A stretch of DNA of 64,000 nucleotides from Hyphomicrobiales bacterium. Its GTDB lineage: Bacteria; Pseudomonadota; Alphaproteobacteria; Rhizobiales; Devosiaceae. The translations under genes and the position numbers were made by a program. The DNA lies in assembly GCA_027487555.1 (NCBI GenBank), contig JAIYDI010000014.1:90208-154207 (forward strand), given 5' to 3'. Shown in pieces: positions 8,542 through 17,825 of the stretch; within the stretch, counting starts at the first letter, position 1, and each line of letters begins with the position of its first letter. The notes beneath the pieces were generated by a model. The model did no database searches. It was not told the DNA's origin and saw nothing but the letters and a program-made list of their open reading frames with translations.

Positions 8542-10006
8542 CCGCCTTCACGTCCTCGAGTGCCGCCAGCGGCAGGGATACGGCGACGGTCGTGCCAAGG
8601 CCAGGCCGGCTGTCTATGGCGAGGTGCCCGCCCGATTGCTCGGCGATAGCGCGGGAAATGGCGATGCCGAGCCCCGCGCCTTCGCGGTCGCGGGTCAGCG
8701 CAGCATCTCCGAATACGAAGGGCTGCGACAGGGTTTCGAGCCGCTCCTGCGACATGCCGATGCCGGTATCGCTGATCTCGAACACCACGCCGTCCTCGGC
8801 GGCATAGGCGGCAAGGGTCACCCGCCCGCCACGCGGGGTGAAGCGGATGGCGTTCTCGGCGAGGTTCGACACCATGCGCTCGAGCGCGAAGCGATCGCCC
8901 GAAATCTGCGCCTCGCAGGCCGAACCCAGGCCCAGCAGCAGCCCGGCGCGCTGCGACTGTGCCGAGAAGCGTTTCAACACCGAGCGGAGCAGGTCGTCGG
9001 CGGTGAAGCGATCGCGCTTCATTTCGCGGCGCCCGCCCTCGAGTTCCGCGAGTTCGAGGATAGAGGCGAAGAAGCCGAGCAGGCGCTCGCCGGAGCCCTT
9101 AACTGCCTCGACATAGTTCAGGTAGCGCGGATCGCCGAGGGGCCCATAGGGCTGCTGCTTGAGCATGTCGGCGAAACCGATGATGTGGTTGAGCGGCGTC
9201 CGGATATCGTGGCTCAGATGGGCGAGGAACGAGGTCTTCGACCGGCTGGCGGCCTCGGCGCGCAGCTTCTCTTCGTGGTAGCGGCGGGCCAGCAGGCGCT
9301 GCTCCTCGCGGACATTGGTGAGAAGCTGCGTCGTGCGACGGCTCTCGGTGACATCCATCACCAGTGTCACAAAACCTGAGGTGGCGAGCGGACGCTCCTC
9401 GATGAGCAGGGTCGAGCCATCCTCTCTATGCAGTTCGAGCAGCCGGTTTTCCCAGTCCTCGCGGACGGATTCCATGTAGCCGCCCTGGGCGAGCGCTTTC
9501 ACCACCTCGTGATAGGCGGCGCCGGGCACCAAAGTGTCAGACGTGACACGCAGGCGCTCGGCGAAGCGCTGGTTGGCGGCAATCAGCCGGGCATCGGCGC
9601 TCCAGCAGGCAACGCCGAAGGGTAGTGTTTCGATGAGTGCGCTATGGCGAGCCCGTTCGCCCGACGCATGGTCGCGCCGGCGGCGCCAGGCAAGTGCGCT
9701 GGCGAGCGCGGCGAGTGCGAAGGCAGCCCCGCCGCGCATCCATACCGCATCGAGCGAGAGGCGCTCGGCGCCGACCGGGGTTTCGAGAGCTGCCGTGGCC
9801 GCCGCCAGTTCCCGCCACGTATCGGTGACGACATAGAGCGTCGCGCCGGCAAAGGCAGTGATGACGACTGCAAGCGTAACGGGCGCAAGGCCCCTCACCA
9901 GCCCGGCAACCGGGTCGATCACCGCCCTCTGCAACCAGGCGCGATCCCCCGCTTCGGGTGCACGGAATCGCTTTGCATCGTCGGCGGATTTCTCCGTCGC
10001 ACGCAT
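8474..10006 (-). CDS. PAS-type hybrid-less sensor histidine kinase
   Basis: A 510-residue orphan kinase. Two membrane segments at about 40-60 and 92-108 enclose a short periplasmic loop, followed by a PAS-like domain (about 120-215), a HisKA domain (HLSHDIRTPLNHIIGF) and a HATPase domain (NLAENAIRF, DTGIGMS, GAGLGIAI). The segment after the phospho-His, with MLKQQPYGPLGD and YLNYVEAVKGSG, is typical of the PleC/PdhS/DivJ group that feeds DivK in alphaproteobacteria, so a cell-cycle role is possible. GGAGATAGGG precedes the ATG. The final 20 or so residues (ending FTVRKRDETRV) are encoded inside repeat copy A, and so are probably a late addition. Confidence 0.92.
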   Translation of the reverse strand: MRATEKSADDAKRFRAPEAGDRAWLQRAVIDPVAGLVRGLAPVTLAVVITAFAGATLYVVTDTWRELAAATAALETPVGAERLSLDAVWMRGGAAFALAALASALAWRRRRDHASGERARHSALIETLPFGVACWSADARLIAANQRFAERLRVTSDTLVPGAAYHEVVKALAQGGYMESVREDWENRLLELHREDGSTLLIEERPLATSGFVTLVMDVTESRRTTQLLTNVREEQRLLARRYHEEKLRAEAASRSKTSFLAHLSHDIRTPLNHIIGFADMLKQQPYGPLGDPRYLNYVEAVKGSGERLLGFFASILELAELEGGRREMKRDRFTADDLLRSVLKRFSAQSQRAGLLLGLGSACEAQISGDRFALERMVSNLAENAIRFTPRGGRVTLAAYAAEDGVVFEISDTGIGMSQERLETLSQPFVFGDAALTRDREGAGLGIAISRAIAEQSGGHLAIDSRPGLGTTVAVSLPLAALEDVKAALRVFRESCLTFTVRKRDETRV

Positions 10007-10191
10007 CCCTATCTCCGATCTACATGAACCGGGGGTACCCGAACTTTCAACCCCGCAGCAGCGACATTGAATCTGCTTCGGGGGGCATGTCCAGAGGGGG
10101 GAATCGAGGGGTGGAACGACCCGACGGAAATTCGTGAGTCCGTCGAGTCACTTACGCATGGTTAAAAAATTATTCCAGGACCGCGCCGTCC

Positions 10192-12831
10192 TCAGCCGGC
10201 CAAAGTGCGCTCCAGAATGTCGGCCGTATTGCGGCTGAGGTTCACGGATTCCTGCAAGGATTTCATAGCCTTCTGGGCCTCCGCCCGCCGTTTGGGTTCG
10301 AAGCTCTGCCAGATGCGGAACGCTGTGAGCACCCGTGCCGCCACCTGCGGATTGCGGGCGTCGACATCGCCGACGAACTCGGCAACGAAGCGGAAACCCG
10401 CGCCATCGGCCCGTGCGAACTGCGTCGGGTTGTTCATCCCGAAGGTCGCCATCAGCGCGCGCAGGCGGTTGGGATTGTTGCGGGGGAAATCAGGCTCGTC
10501 GAGGATCGCCCCGATGCGCGCGATGATGCCCTCGACCGGGGCGGCGGCGACGGTGCCAAGCCACTTGTCGAGCACCAGCGGGTCGCCGGTGAAGCGGGTG
10601 CGGAAATCGGCGAGCACCGTCTCAGCGTCCGTAGTCCACGCCTGCACGATGGTGGTGAGGGCCGATAGGCGATCTGTCATGTTGGACGCGCTGTCATATT
10701 GCGCGCGCGCCAGTGCCGCCGCTCCGGCAGCACCGCCAGCCACCATCTGGCCGAGCGCCACGTTGCGCAGCAGCCGTCGCCCCGCCTGCTCGAAATCGGG
10801 TGAGTAGTCCGGGCCGACGGCATTGGCATGGTAGGTTTCGCGCAACAGTTCGCCATTGCGGGCTACGACGGCGGCAAGGAAGCGCTGGCGGATCTCTCGG
10901 ATACGATCAGGGTCGATGTCGCTGCCGAGCGCGCGGGCGATGACGCTTTCCTGCGGCAATTGCAGCGCATTGGCCTTGAAGGCGGCATCGAGGCCCGGCG
11001 AGCGAGCCGTCTCGGCCAAGGCAGCGGCCACGTTGTCCAGATTGCCTTCGGTCCAGGTCTCGCCGCGCACCGCCTTGACCAGGATGTCGAGGCTTGCATC
11101 CTGCAGCGCCTGCCAGCGGTTGAAGGGATCGGTGTCGTGCCGGGCGAGGAAGAGCTGGTCGGCGGCGCTGGCGTCCGAGCTGATCTTCACCGGCGCCGAG
11201 AAGCCGCGGAACAGCGACGGCACCGGGCGGTTGGCAATGCCGGTAAATGTGAGGTCGAGGCTGGGGCTGTCCATGACGATCAGGTCGCCCTCGACTGTAC
11301 CGCCGGCGACACCCGTCCAGGTCATGTCATGGCCATTGGGGCCGACGAGGCCGAACTTGATCGGCAGCACCATCGGCTGCTTCTCCGTCTGGCCCTGCGT
11401 CGGTTTCGTTTCCTGCGTCAGCGAAAGCGTATAGGTCTGCGTCGACGCATCATAGCTATCAGTGGCCGTCACCTCCGGCGTACCCGCCTGCAGGTACCAG
11501 TGCTGGAACTGGCTGAGGTCGCGGCCCGACGCGTCCTCGAAAACCTTTATGAAGGCCTCGATAGTGGTCGCGTCCCCGTCATGGCGCGCGAAATAGAGAT
11601 CCATGCCCTTGCGGAACGTCGCCTCGCCCAGCAGCGTCGCCAGCATGCGGCAGATCTCGGCGCCCTTTTCGTAGACAGTCGCCGTGTAGAAATTGTTGAT
11701 TTCCTTGTAGTGGTCCGGCCGCGGCGGATGCGCGAGCGGCGAGCCGTCCTCAGGGAACTGCACCTGTCGCAGTGCCCGCACATCCTCGATGCGGGCAACC
11801 GGACGGCTCCGCTCATCCATCGAAAATTCCTGGTCGCGATAGACCGTCAGCCCTTCCTTCAAGCAGAGCTGGAACCAGTCGCGGCAGGTGATGCGGTTGC
11901 CCGTCCAGTTGTGGAAATACTCGTGCGCGATGACGCTTTCGATGGCGGCATAGTCGCCGTCGGTGGCGGTTTCGGGCTTGGCGAACACCAGCCGGTCGTT
12001 GAAGATGTTGAGGCCCTTGTTCTCCATCGCGCCGAAGTTGAAATCCGACACGGCGACGATGTTGAACACATCGAGATCATACTCGCGGCCGAAGCGGCGC
12101 TCGTCCCACGCCATCGAGCGCTTCAGCGAGTCCATCGCATAGGCGCACTCGGCTTCCTTGCCATGCGTACAATAGATGCCGAGCGCCACCCGGCGCCCCG
12201 AGGCCGTGGTGAAGCTGTCATGGATCGAGCCGAGATCGCCTGCTACCATGGCGAACAGATAGCTCGGCTTCGGGAACGGATCGTCCCACACGGCAAAATG
12301 CTGGTTGTCGGCGAGCACACCGCTTTCGACAAGATTGCCGTTCGAGAGCAGCACGGGCGCCAGGGTTTTGTCGGCCTGCATGCGCACATGATAGGGCGCA
12401 AGGATATCCGGACGATCGAGGAACCAGGTGATGCGGCGGAAGCCCTCGGGCTCGCATTGCGTGCACCAAGTACCCGACGAGCGGTAGAGCCCCATCAGCT
12501 TGGTATTGCCTTCGGGCTGCACCGTGACTTCGGTCTCGAGCACGAAGCGCCGGAGCGGCGGCTCGTGGATCGTGAGGCTCGTCGACGTCTCCTCATAGGC
12601 GGTGAGCGCCAGTGGCAGCCCGTCGATGGCGATCGAGGTAAGCTTCAACTCCTCGCCGTCGAGTTCGAGCGCCGTTCCAGGTTCGGTTCCTGCCCGCGGC
12701 ACCAGCGTGAGCAGGGCACGGACGTGGCTCGTCTCCGGCGCGATGCGGATATCGAGCTCAACCTTCTCTACCTTATAGGGGGTTGGGGCATAATCCTTGA
12801 GAAACACGGTCTCGTCGGTTTCGCCGCGCAT
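10192..12831 (-). CDS. pepN: Aminopeptidase N (M1 family)
   Basis: An 879-residue cytoplasmic zinc aminopeptidase. It has the GAMENKG substrate-anchoring motif and zinc site His303-Glu304-xx-His307 with Glu326 (HEYFHNW then LKEGLT). The domain order and length fit bacterial PepN: an N-terminal beta domain, the catalytic domain, and a long alpha-helical C-terminal domain. I choose ATG 12831 (MRGETDET) because GGGAG lies 6 nt upstream and this matches the family N-terminus; an upstream frame is open for 14 more codons. Confidence 0.96.
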   Translation of the reverse strand: MRGETDETVFLKDYAPTPYKVEKVELDIRIAPETSHVRALLTLVPRAGTEPGTALELDGEELKLTSIAIDGLPLALTAYEETSTSLTIHEPPLRRFVLETEVTVQPEGNTKLMGLYRSSGTWCTQCEPEGFRRITWFLDRPDILAPYHVRMQADKTLAPVLLSNGNLVESGVLADNQHFAVWDDPFPKPSYLFAMVAGDLGSIHDSFTTASGRRVALGIYCTHGKEAECAYAMDSLKRSMAWDERRFGREYDLDVFNIVAVSDFNFGAMENKGLNIFNDRLVFAKPETATDGDYAAIESVIAHEYFHNWTGNRITCRDWFQLCLKEGLTVYRDQEFSMDERSRPVARIEDVRALRQVQFPEDGSPLAHPPRPDHYKEINNFYTATVYEKGAEICRMLATLLGEATFRKGMDLYFARHDGDATTIEAFIKVFEDASGRDLSQFQHWYLQAGTPEVTATDSYDASTQTYTLSLTQETKPTQGQTEKQPMVLPIKFGLVGPNGHDMTWTGVAGGTVEGDLIVMDSPSLDLTFTGIANRPVPSLFRGFSAPVKISSDASAADQLFLARHDTDPFNRWQALQDASLDILVKAVRGETWTEGNLDNVAAALAETARSPGLDAAFKANALQLPQESVIARALGSDIDPDRIREIRQRFLAAVVARNGELLRETYHANAVGPDYSPDFEQAGRRLLRNVALGQMVAGGAAGAAALARAQYDSASNMTDRLSALTTIVQAWTTDAETVLADFRTRFTGDPLVLDKWLGTVAAAPVEGIIARIGAILDEPDFPRNNPNRLRALMATFGMNNPTQFARADGAGFRFVAEFVGDVDARNPQVAARVLTAFRIWQSFEPKRRAEAQKAMKSLQESVNLSRNTADILERTLAG

Positions 12832-13062
12832 CCATAACTCCCGGACAATCAAGTGATTAGATAACTGTGGCACTCTAGCTACAGTCGAATCCCGGCGATA
12901 GTGTATCCTGTCTAGCTGACTTCGACAGCAGAAGCCGTGACGCAGCGTCGCGCCCGGCAGGTTCAGCTCAAGGGCAGCGCACGAGTTTGGCAGGTATTCA
13001 GCCTGTCATGTGCGGCATCCACATAAAGACCGGACTCCGGCCGAAACGGGTGAAGAACCCGC

Positions 13063-13093
13063 TTGACCTCAACCATGCTTGAGGTCGTAGCGG
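13063..13093 (+). promoter_or_regulatory. SoxR-box-like operator in a MerR-type promoter
   Basis: ACCTCAA (13066-13072), a 6-bp spacer and TTGAGGT (13079-13085) form a perfect dyad. It matches the half-sites and spacing of the SoxR box (CCTCAA-N6-TTGAGG). A -35 hexamer TTGACC (13063-13068) and a weak -10 TAGCGG (13088-13093) are separated by exactly 19 bp, the over-long spacer used by MerR-family activators. It lies 37 bp before the ABC exporter gene. No soxR gene is in the window. The rest of 12832-13062 holds only unremarkable pepN upstream sequence. Confidence 0.7.
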
Positions 13094-13129
13094 TTTTGTC
13101 CCGATTGCGGCGGGAGTGGGAGCGAGACG

Positions 13130-14995
13130 ATGATTGATTCTGTATTCCGCTGGTTCGAGAACCGGCTCAATCCCTATCCCAAGTCCGACCCGGCGCAGCC
13201 GCCCAAGGGGCTGGTGGCGTTCTGCCTGCACTATTCGAAGGGTGCGAAGCGCTGGCTGATCGCCATGGCCGTGCTCGGCGCGGCGATCGCTGTGGGCGAA
13301 ATCATGCTGTTTGGCTTCATGGGCTCGCTGGTTGACTGGCTGAGTACTGCCGACAAGGCGACGTTCCTTGAAACCGAGGGGTGGAAGCTTTGGGGCATGG
13401 CTGCCTTCCTGCTGCTCCTGCTCCCGGCCCTGCAACTCATTGATACCCACATCATCCACCAGACGCTGCTGGGCAATTTTCCGCAGCGCATCCGCTGGAT
13501 GGCGCATCGCTACCTGCTCCGGCAGTCGATGAGCTATTTCCAGGACGAGTTTGCCGGCCGCATCGGCGCCAAGCTGATGCAGACGGCGCTCGCCGTGCGC
13601 GAAGTGGTGATGAAGCTGCTCGACGTGACGATCTTCGTCGTCGTCTATTTCGCCGGCGCGGTGGTGCTCGCTGCCATGAGCGACGTCTGGCTCGCCGTAC
13701 CCTTCATCGTCTGGCTGGCGTTCTACGTCACGCTGCTGTGGTACTTCATCCCGCGCCTCGGCAAGGTCAGCGAAAAGCAGGCCGACAGCCGCTCGATGAT
13801 GACCGGCCGCATTGTCGACAGCTACACCAACATCGCCACGGTGAAGCTCTTCTCGCACTCGCAGCGCGAGGAATCCTACGCCCATGAGGCAATGGACGAG
13901 TTCATGGGCACGGTGCACCAGCAGATGCGCATGGTGACCATCCTGCAGGTGGCCATCACCACGTCCAACTGCATCCTCCTCGCCGCGGTGTGCTGGATCG
14001 GCATCTCGCAATGGCTCAATGGCGTGATGAGCCCCGGCGCCGTCGCCGTCGCCGCTTCGCTGGTGCTGCGCTTCCAGGGCATGAGCCAATGGGTCATGTG
14101 GGAAATGTCGGCGCTGTTCGAAAACATCGGCATCGTGCGCGACGGCATCAATTCGATTTCGTTGCCGCGCGTCGTCTCCGATGCGCCGGATGCGAAGCCG
14201 CTCGGGCCGGTGAAGGGCGACGTGCGCTTCGACAATGTCGGCTTCCACTATGGCAAGGCGTCGGGCGTCATCGAGGGGCTCGACCTCGCCATCCGGCCCG
14301 GCGAGAAGATCGGCCTCGTCGGGCGCTCGGGCGCCGGCAAGTCGACCATCGTCAACCTGCTGCTGCGCTTCTATGATCGCGAAAGCGGGCGCATCAGCAT
14401 CGACGGCAAGGACATCGCCCATGTGCAGCAGGATTCGCTGCGCGAGCAGATCGGGGTCGTGACGCAGGATACCTCGCTGCTGCACCGTTCGGTGCGCGAG
14501 AACATCCTCTACGGCCGCCCGGATGCGTCCGAGGAGGAGATGCGCGAGGCGGCCCGGCTCGCCGAAGCCGACAAGTTCATCGAGACGCTGGTCGACATGA
14601 AGGGCCGCACCGGCTTCGACGCCCATGTCGGCGAGCGGGGCGTCAAGCTCTCCGGCGGGCAGCGGCAGCGGATTGCCATCGCGCGGGTGCTGCTCAAGAA
14701 CGCGCCGATCCTCGTGCTCGATGAGGCGACCTCCGCGCTCGACAGCGAAGTCGAGGCGGCGATCCAGAGCCAGTTGCACCTCCTCATGCGCAACAAGACA
14801 GTGATTGCCATCGCGCACCGGCTCTCGACCATCGCGGCGATGGACCGGCTCGTGGTGCTCGACCAGGGCAAGAGCGTCGAGCAGGGCACGCATGCCGAAC
14901 TGCTCGCGCTCAACGGCCATTATGCCAGGCTGTGGAACCGTCAGTCCGGCGGTTTCCTCGAGCCGGACGTGCAGGAGGAGGTTGCAGCGGAATGA
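13130..14995 (+). CDS. ABC exporter, fused permease/ATPase
   Basis: A 621-residue half-transporter of the MsbA/LmrA class that works as a dimer in the inner membrane. The six-helix transmembrane domain spans about 30-330 and the nucleotide-binding domain about 365-600, with Walker A GRSGAGKST, Q-loop VTQDTSLL, signature LSGGQRQR, Walker B ILVLDEATSALDSE and H-loop AHRLST. The export substrate is not predictable. The SoxR-like promoter 37 bp upstream suggests induction by redox-active compounds. It is paralogous to the exporter at 15670, with near-identical HVGERGVKLSGGQRQR blocks, and is convergent with the small gene ending at 15007. Confidence 0.94.
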   Translation: MIDSVFRWFENRLNPYPKSDPAQPPKGLVAFCLHYSKGAKRWLIAMAVLGAAIAVGEIMLFGFMGSLVDWLSTADKATFLETEGWKLWGMAAFLLLLLPALQLIDTHIIHQTLLGNFPQRIRWMAHRYLLRQSMSYFQDEFAGRIGAKLMQTALAVREVVMKLLDVTIFVVVYFAGAVVLAAMSDVWLAVPFIVWLAFYVTLLWYFIPRLGKVSEKQADSRSMMTGRIVDSYTNIATVKLFSHSQREESYAHEAMDEFMGTVHQQMRMVTILQVAITTSNCILLAAVCWIGISQWLNGVMSPGAVAVAASLVLRFQGMSQWVMWEMSALFENIGIVRDGINSISLPRVVSDAPDAKPLGPVKGDVRFDNVGFHYGKASGVIEGLDLAIRPGEKIGLVGRSGAGKSTIVNLLLRFYDRESGRISIDGKDIAHVQQDSLREQIGVVTQDTSLLHRSVRENILYGRPDASEEEMREAARLAEADKFIETLVDMKGRTGFDAHVGERGVKLSGGQRQRIAIARVLLKNAPILVLDEATSALDSEVEAAIQSQLHLLMRNKTVIAIAHRLSTIAAMDRLVVLDQGKSVEQGTHAELLALNGHYARLWNRQSGGFLEPDVQEEVAAE

Positions 14996-15006
14996 GCAAG
15001 CTCGAT

Positions 15007-15381
15007 CTAGGGGCGCTGGGCCTTGGCGCGCTCGGCAAGATACCAGCGCTCGAGCCACTCGGAGAGCATGTCGAGGGGGATATGGTCTGCATCGCCCCCG
15101 GCGTGTGCGGTCCCTTGGGCGAGGTCGATGGTCAGGGACAACCCGGCGACATCGCCGGGAAAGCGCCTGAGGGCAACCCGCAGGCGGTCGTCGGCAAGCC
15201 AGGTGGCGCTGTCGACATGCCAGTTCCACTCGCCGATCTCGACACGTAGCGCTTGGTCGCGGGCGCGGATCACCGTTCCCGCGACCACCCATTGCGAGTT
15301 CATCGCCTCATGGGCCGTGAGCACGAGCACATGGGTGCCATTGGGCGAGGGCTGGCGGCGGGTATCGTCGGTTGTGCTCAT
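15007..15381 (-). CDS. Hypothetical protein
   Basis: A 124-residue soluble protein lying antisense between two ABC exporter genes. The start at ATG 15381 (MSTTDD) is the first methionine that gives a normal N-terminus; the frame is open to 15417. It contains a mixed beta-strand pattern (VLVLTAHEAMN, VVAGTVIRA, LRVEIGEWNWHVD) and no signal peptide. I do not recognise the family. Codon use is like its neighbours, which favours a real gene. Confidence 0.6.
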   Translation of the reverse strand: MSTTDDTRRQPSPNGTHVLVLTAHEAMNSQWVVAGTVIRARDQALRVEIGEWNWHVDSATWLADDRLRVALRRFPGDVAGLSLTIDLAQGTAHAGGDADHIPLDMLSEWLERWYLAERAKAQRP

Positions 15382-15431
15382 AGCAGGGTCCCGATCTTGG
15401 CGCAGGCAAGTCTTCAATTCTCAGATTAACG

Positions 15432-15445
15432 TTGCAGCGCTGCAA
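15432..15445. promoter_or_regulatory. Perfect 14-bp palindrome, candidate operator
   Basis: TTGCAGCGCTGCAA is a perfect palindrome with a central CG step, the form used by LacI-family repressors. It lies 51 bp upstream of the minus-strand gene starting at 15381 and 98 bp upstream of the small ORF at 15543, so it could serve either direction. Confidence 0.4.
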
Positions 15446-15542
15446 TAGTCTTGATGCACGAACTGAGCCATAGAGGAGGCCTGCCCAGCCGGGTACTCCG
15501 GCCCGGCTTCCCCTTCCCACTTCCGAGTCCCAGGAGGACCCG

Positions 15543-15632
15543 ATGGATAGCTTCAACCTTCGCCTTATTGCCCCTGCTGCCCGCGCTTTGATCAAAAGCA
15601 AACCGAAACAATATCTTAGAGCCCTGACCTGA
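15543..15632 (+). CDS. Possible small ORF (29 residues)
   Basis: An ATG at 15543 follows a consensus AGGAGG ribosome binding site (15531-15536) by 6 nt. The frame runs 29 codons to TGA 15630-15632. The product is basic and amphipathic, with hydrophobic LRLIAPAARALI followed by KSKPKQYLRAL. It ends 37 nt before the second ABC exporter. A GCCGGG...CCCGGC hairpin lies upstream at about 15487-15507. It may be a leader peptide, a small membrane-associated protein, or chance; the strong ribosome binding site is the main support. Confidence 0.45.
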   Translation: MDSFNLRLIAPAARALIKSKPKQYLRALT

Positions 15633-15669
15633 TTCTGGTATTCAGCTCAGGCTCGGAAATGAGTGGATC

Positions 15670-17535
15670 ATGCTCAACCGAGTCGTTTCCTGGTTCGACG
15701 CCCGCTACAGCCCTGTAGCGCTTGCGAAGGACACCACGCCCCCAACGGGCGTCGACAAGTTCATCTTTTACTTCCTCAAGCAGTTTCGCGGGGCCATCTG
15801 GCTGCGGATGATTCTGGTTGCCATCGGTTCTGTCGCCGATGCGATGATGCCGATCTTCGTCGGCATGCTGGTGGGCATGCTGTCCATGACGCCGCCCGGG
15901 CAGATGTTCGCACAGCACTGGCAGACCCTGCTCTGGATGGTCGTGGTGCTGGCGGGTATCCGGCCGGTTACCTTCGTGCTTGACCAATTGGTGCGCAACC
16001 ACGCCATCGTTCCCTCCATCGTCAACCTCGTGCGCTGGCAAAGCCATTGGCACGTGGTGCGGCAGAGCTGGACCTTCTTCCAGAACGATTTCGCCGGCCG
16101 GATCGCCAACAAGGTGATGCAGGCGGGCGAGGCGATCGAGACGGCAGTCAACCTGTCGATCGACGCAGCCTGGTATGCATTGATCTTCGTGGTGGTGGCG
16201 ATCTTTGCGCTTGCCGGCATGAACCACTGGATTCTGCTGCTGCCGGTGGCCGTATGGCTGGTGCTCTATGCCATCCTGTTCGTCATCTGCATGCCGCTTA
16301 TCGCCAAATATTCGGAGTCCCTGTCGGACGCCCGCTCGGTGATGACCGGCCGCATCGTCGATGCCTACACCAATATCCACACGCTCAAGACCTTCTCGTC
16401 CTCCGGGCACGAGGACAAGTATGTGGCGGACTCGGTGCTGGAACACACGGTGGAGTTCCAAAAGCTGATGCGCGTCTTCACCTATATGTGGAGCGTGCTG
16501 TTCGTGCTCAACGCCGGGCTGGTGATCTCGATCACCTGGCTGGCGCTCGCTGGCTGGAACGACGGCACGCTCTCTGCGGCTGCCGTTGCGACGGCAATCC
16601 CCTTCGCGCTGCAGATCATGAACATGAGCGGCTGGATCCTCGATATCGGCTCCAACATCTTCCGCCAGATCGGCACGGTGAAGGATTCGATGGATACCAT
16701 CGCCCAGCCGATCAAGATGATCGACCCGCCGACCGCGCCCGCCCTCCGGGTTGCCGAGGGCCTGATCGAGTTCGACAACGTCACTTTCAACTACTGGCGC
16801 GGCGAGGAGGGCAAGGTGATGGAAAACTTCCACCTCACCATCCGCCCCGGCGAGAAGGTTGGGCTGGTCGGCCGGTCGGGCTCGGGCAAGTCGACGCTGG
16901 TCAACCTGATGCTGCGGCTCTTCGATGTCGAGGGCGGGTCGATCCGCATCGACGGACAGGACGTGCGGACGGTGACGCAGGAGAGCCTGCGCTCGGCCAT
17001 CGGGCTTGTCAGCCAGGATACGTCGCTGCTGCATCGCTCCGTGCGCGAGAACATCAAGTACGGCCGACAGATGGCCACCGATGACCAGATGGTCCGTGCC
17101 GCCGAGCAGGCCAAGGTCGCCGAGGTGATCGCCGGGCTCGTCGATCCGCATGGACGGCGCGGCTTCGACGCCCATGTCGGCGAGCGTGGCGTGAAGCTCT
17201 CGGGCGGGCAGCGGCAGCGTGTCGCCATCGCCCGGGTGCTGCTGAAGGATGCGCCGATCCTCGTGCTTGACGAGGCGACGTCCGCGCTCGACAGCGAGGT
17301 CGAGGCGGCGATCCAGGAGCAACTCACCTCCCTGATGGAAGGCAAGACGGTGATTGCGATCGCGCACCGGCTCTCGACCATCGCGGCGATGGACCGGCTT
17401 GTGGTGCTCGAGAAGGGCCAGATCGTCGAGGAAGGCACTCATGCCGAACTGCTGGCGCGGGGCGGCCACTACGCCAAGCTCTGGGAGCATCAGTCCGGCG
17501 GCTTCCTCGATGCCGAGGCCAAGGCGGCGGAGTGA
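15670..17535 (+). CDS. ABC exporter, fused permease/ATPase (paralogue)
   Basis: A 621-residue half-transporter, the same length as the exporter at 13130 and clearly paralogous. The transmembrane domain spans about 35-330; the ATPase domain has Walker A GRSGSGKST, signature LSGGQRQR, Walker B ILVLDEATSALDSE and H-loop AHRLST. It shares the RIVDAYTNI-T-K-FS coupling region with its paralogue. The pair may form homodimers or one heterodimer, which sequence alone cannot settle. No SoxR-like dyad is visible in its own upstream region. A terminator follows at 17559. Confidence 0.94.
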   Translation: MLNRVVSWFDARYSPVALAKDTTPPTGVDKFIFYFLKQFRGAIWLRMILVAIGSVADAMMPIFVGMLVGMLSMTPPGQMFAQHWQTLLWMVVVLAGIRPVTFVLDQLVRNHAIVPSIVNLVRWQSHWHVVRQSWTFFQNDFAGRIANKVMQAGEAIETAVNLSIDAAWYALIFVVVAIFALAGMNHWILLLPVAVWLVLYAILFVICMPLIAKYSESLSDARSVMTGRIVDAYTNIHTLKTFSSSGHEDKYVADSVLEHTVEFQKLMRVFTYMWSVLFVLNAGLVISITWLALAGWNDGTLSAAAVATAIPFALQIMNMSGWILDIGSNIFRQIGTVKDSMDTIAQPIKMIDPPTAPALRVAEGLIEFDNVTFNYWRGEEGKVMENFHLTIRPGEKVGLVGRSGSGKSTLVNLMLRLFDVEGGSIRIDGQDVRTVTQESLRSAIGLVSQDTSLLHRSVRENIKYGRQMATDDQMVRAAEQAKVAEVIAGLVDPHGRRGFDAHVGERGVKLSGGQRQRVAIARVLLKDAPILVLDEATSALDSEVEAAIQEQLTSLMEGKTVIAIAHRLSTIAAMDRLVVLEKGQIVEEGTHAELLARGGHYAKLWEHQSGGFLDAEAKAAE

Positions 17536-17558
17536 TCCGGCGCCCATGGCGAAAGTCA

Positions 17559-17586
17559 GGGCAGGGCCGCAGCGTCCTGCCCTTTT
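17559..17586 (+). terminator. Rho-independent terminator after the second ABC exporter
   Basis: GGGCAGG and CCTGCCC form a 7-bp stem with a 10-nt loop, followed by TTTT. It starts 24 nt after the stop codon. Confidence 0.75.
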
Positions 17587-17681
17587 CTCCTGCCGGAACG
17601 GTTGCCATATCCCGGTCTGGGTATCGGTACCTGCGGCATCGGCGAGAGATCTGATTTCTGCGCCGTGCCGCCCCCCAATTC

Positions 17682-17780
17682 AGCGCTTTCGGGGAAGGTC
17701 GCATGACGTTCCCGGTTCGAAAGCGCGACAAAACAAGGGCTTAGATCATTTCAGCGTTTCAACCAAAACGTGAACTGAAC
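17682..17780 (+). repeat. Dispersed palindromic repeat, copy B
   Basis: This plus-strand copy carries GTCGCATGAC, GGTTCGAAAGCGCGAC and AACAAGGGCTTAGATCA, then a hairpin-forming tail (TTCAGCGTTT with AAACGTGAA). It lies between the exporter terminator and the MFS gene and overlaps no coding region. Confidence 0.9.
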
Positions 17781-17825
17781 TAGGGCCAAGCTGCCTGTGC
17801 GCAAAGCGAAGAAGGGACTGCCTGG

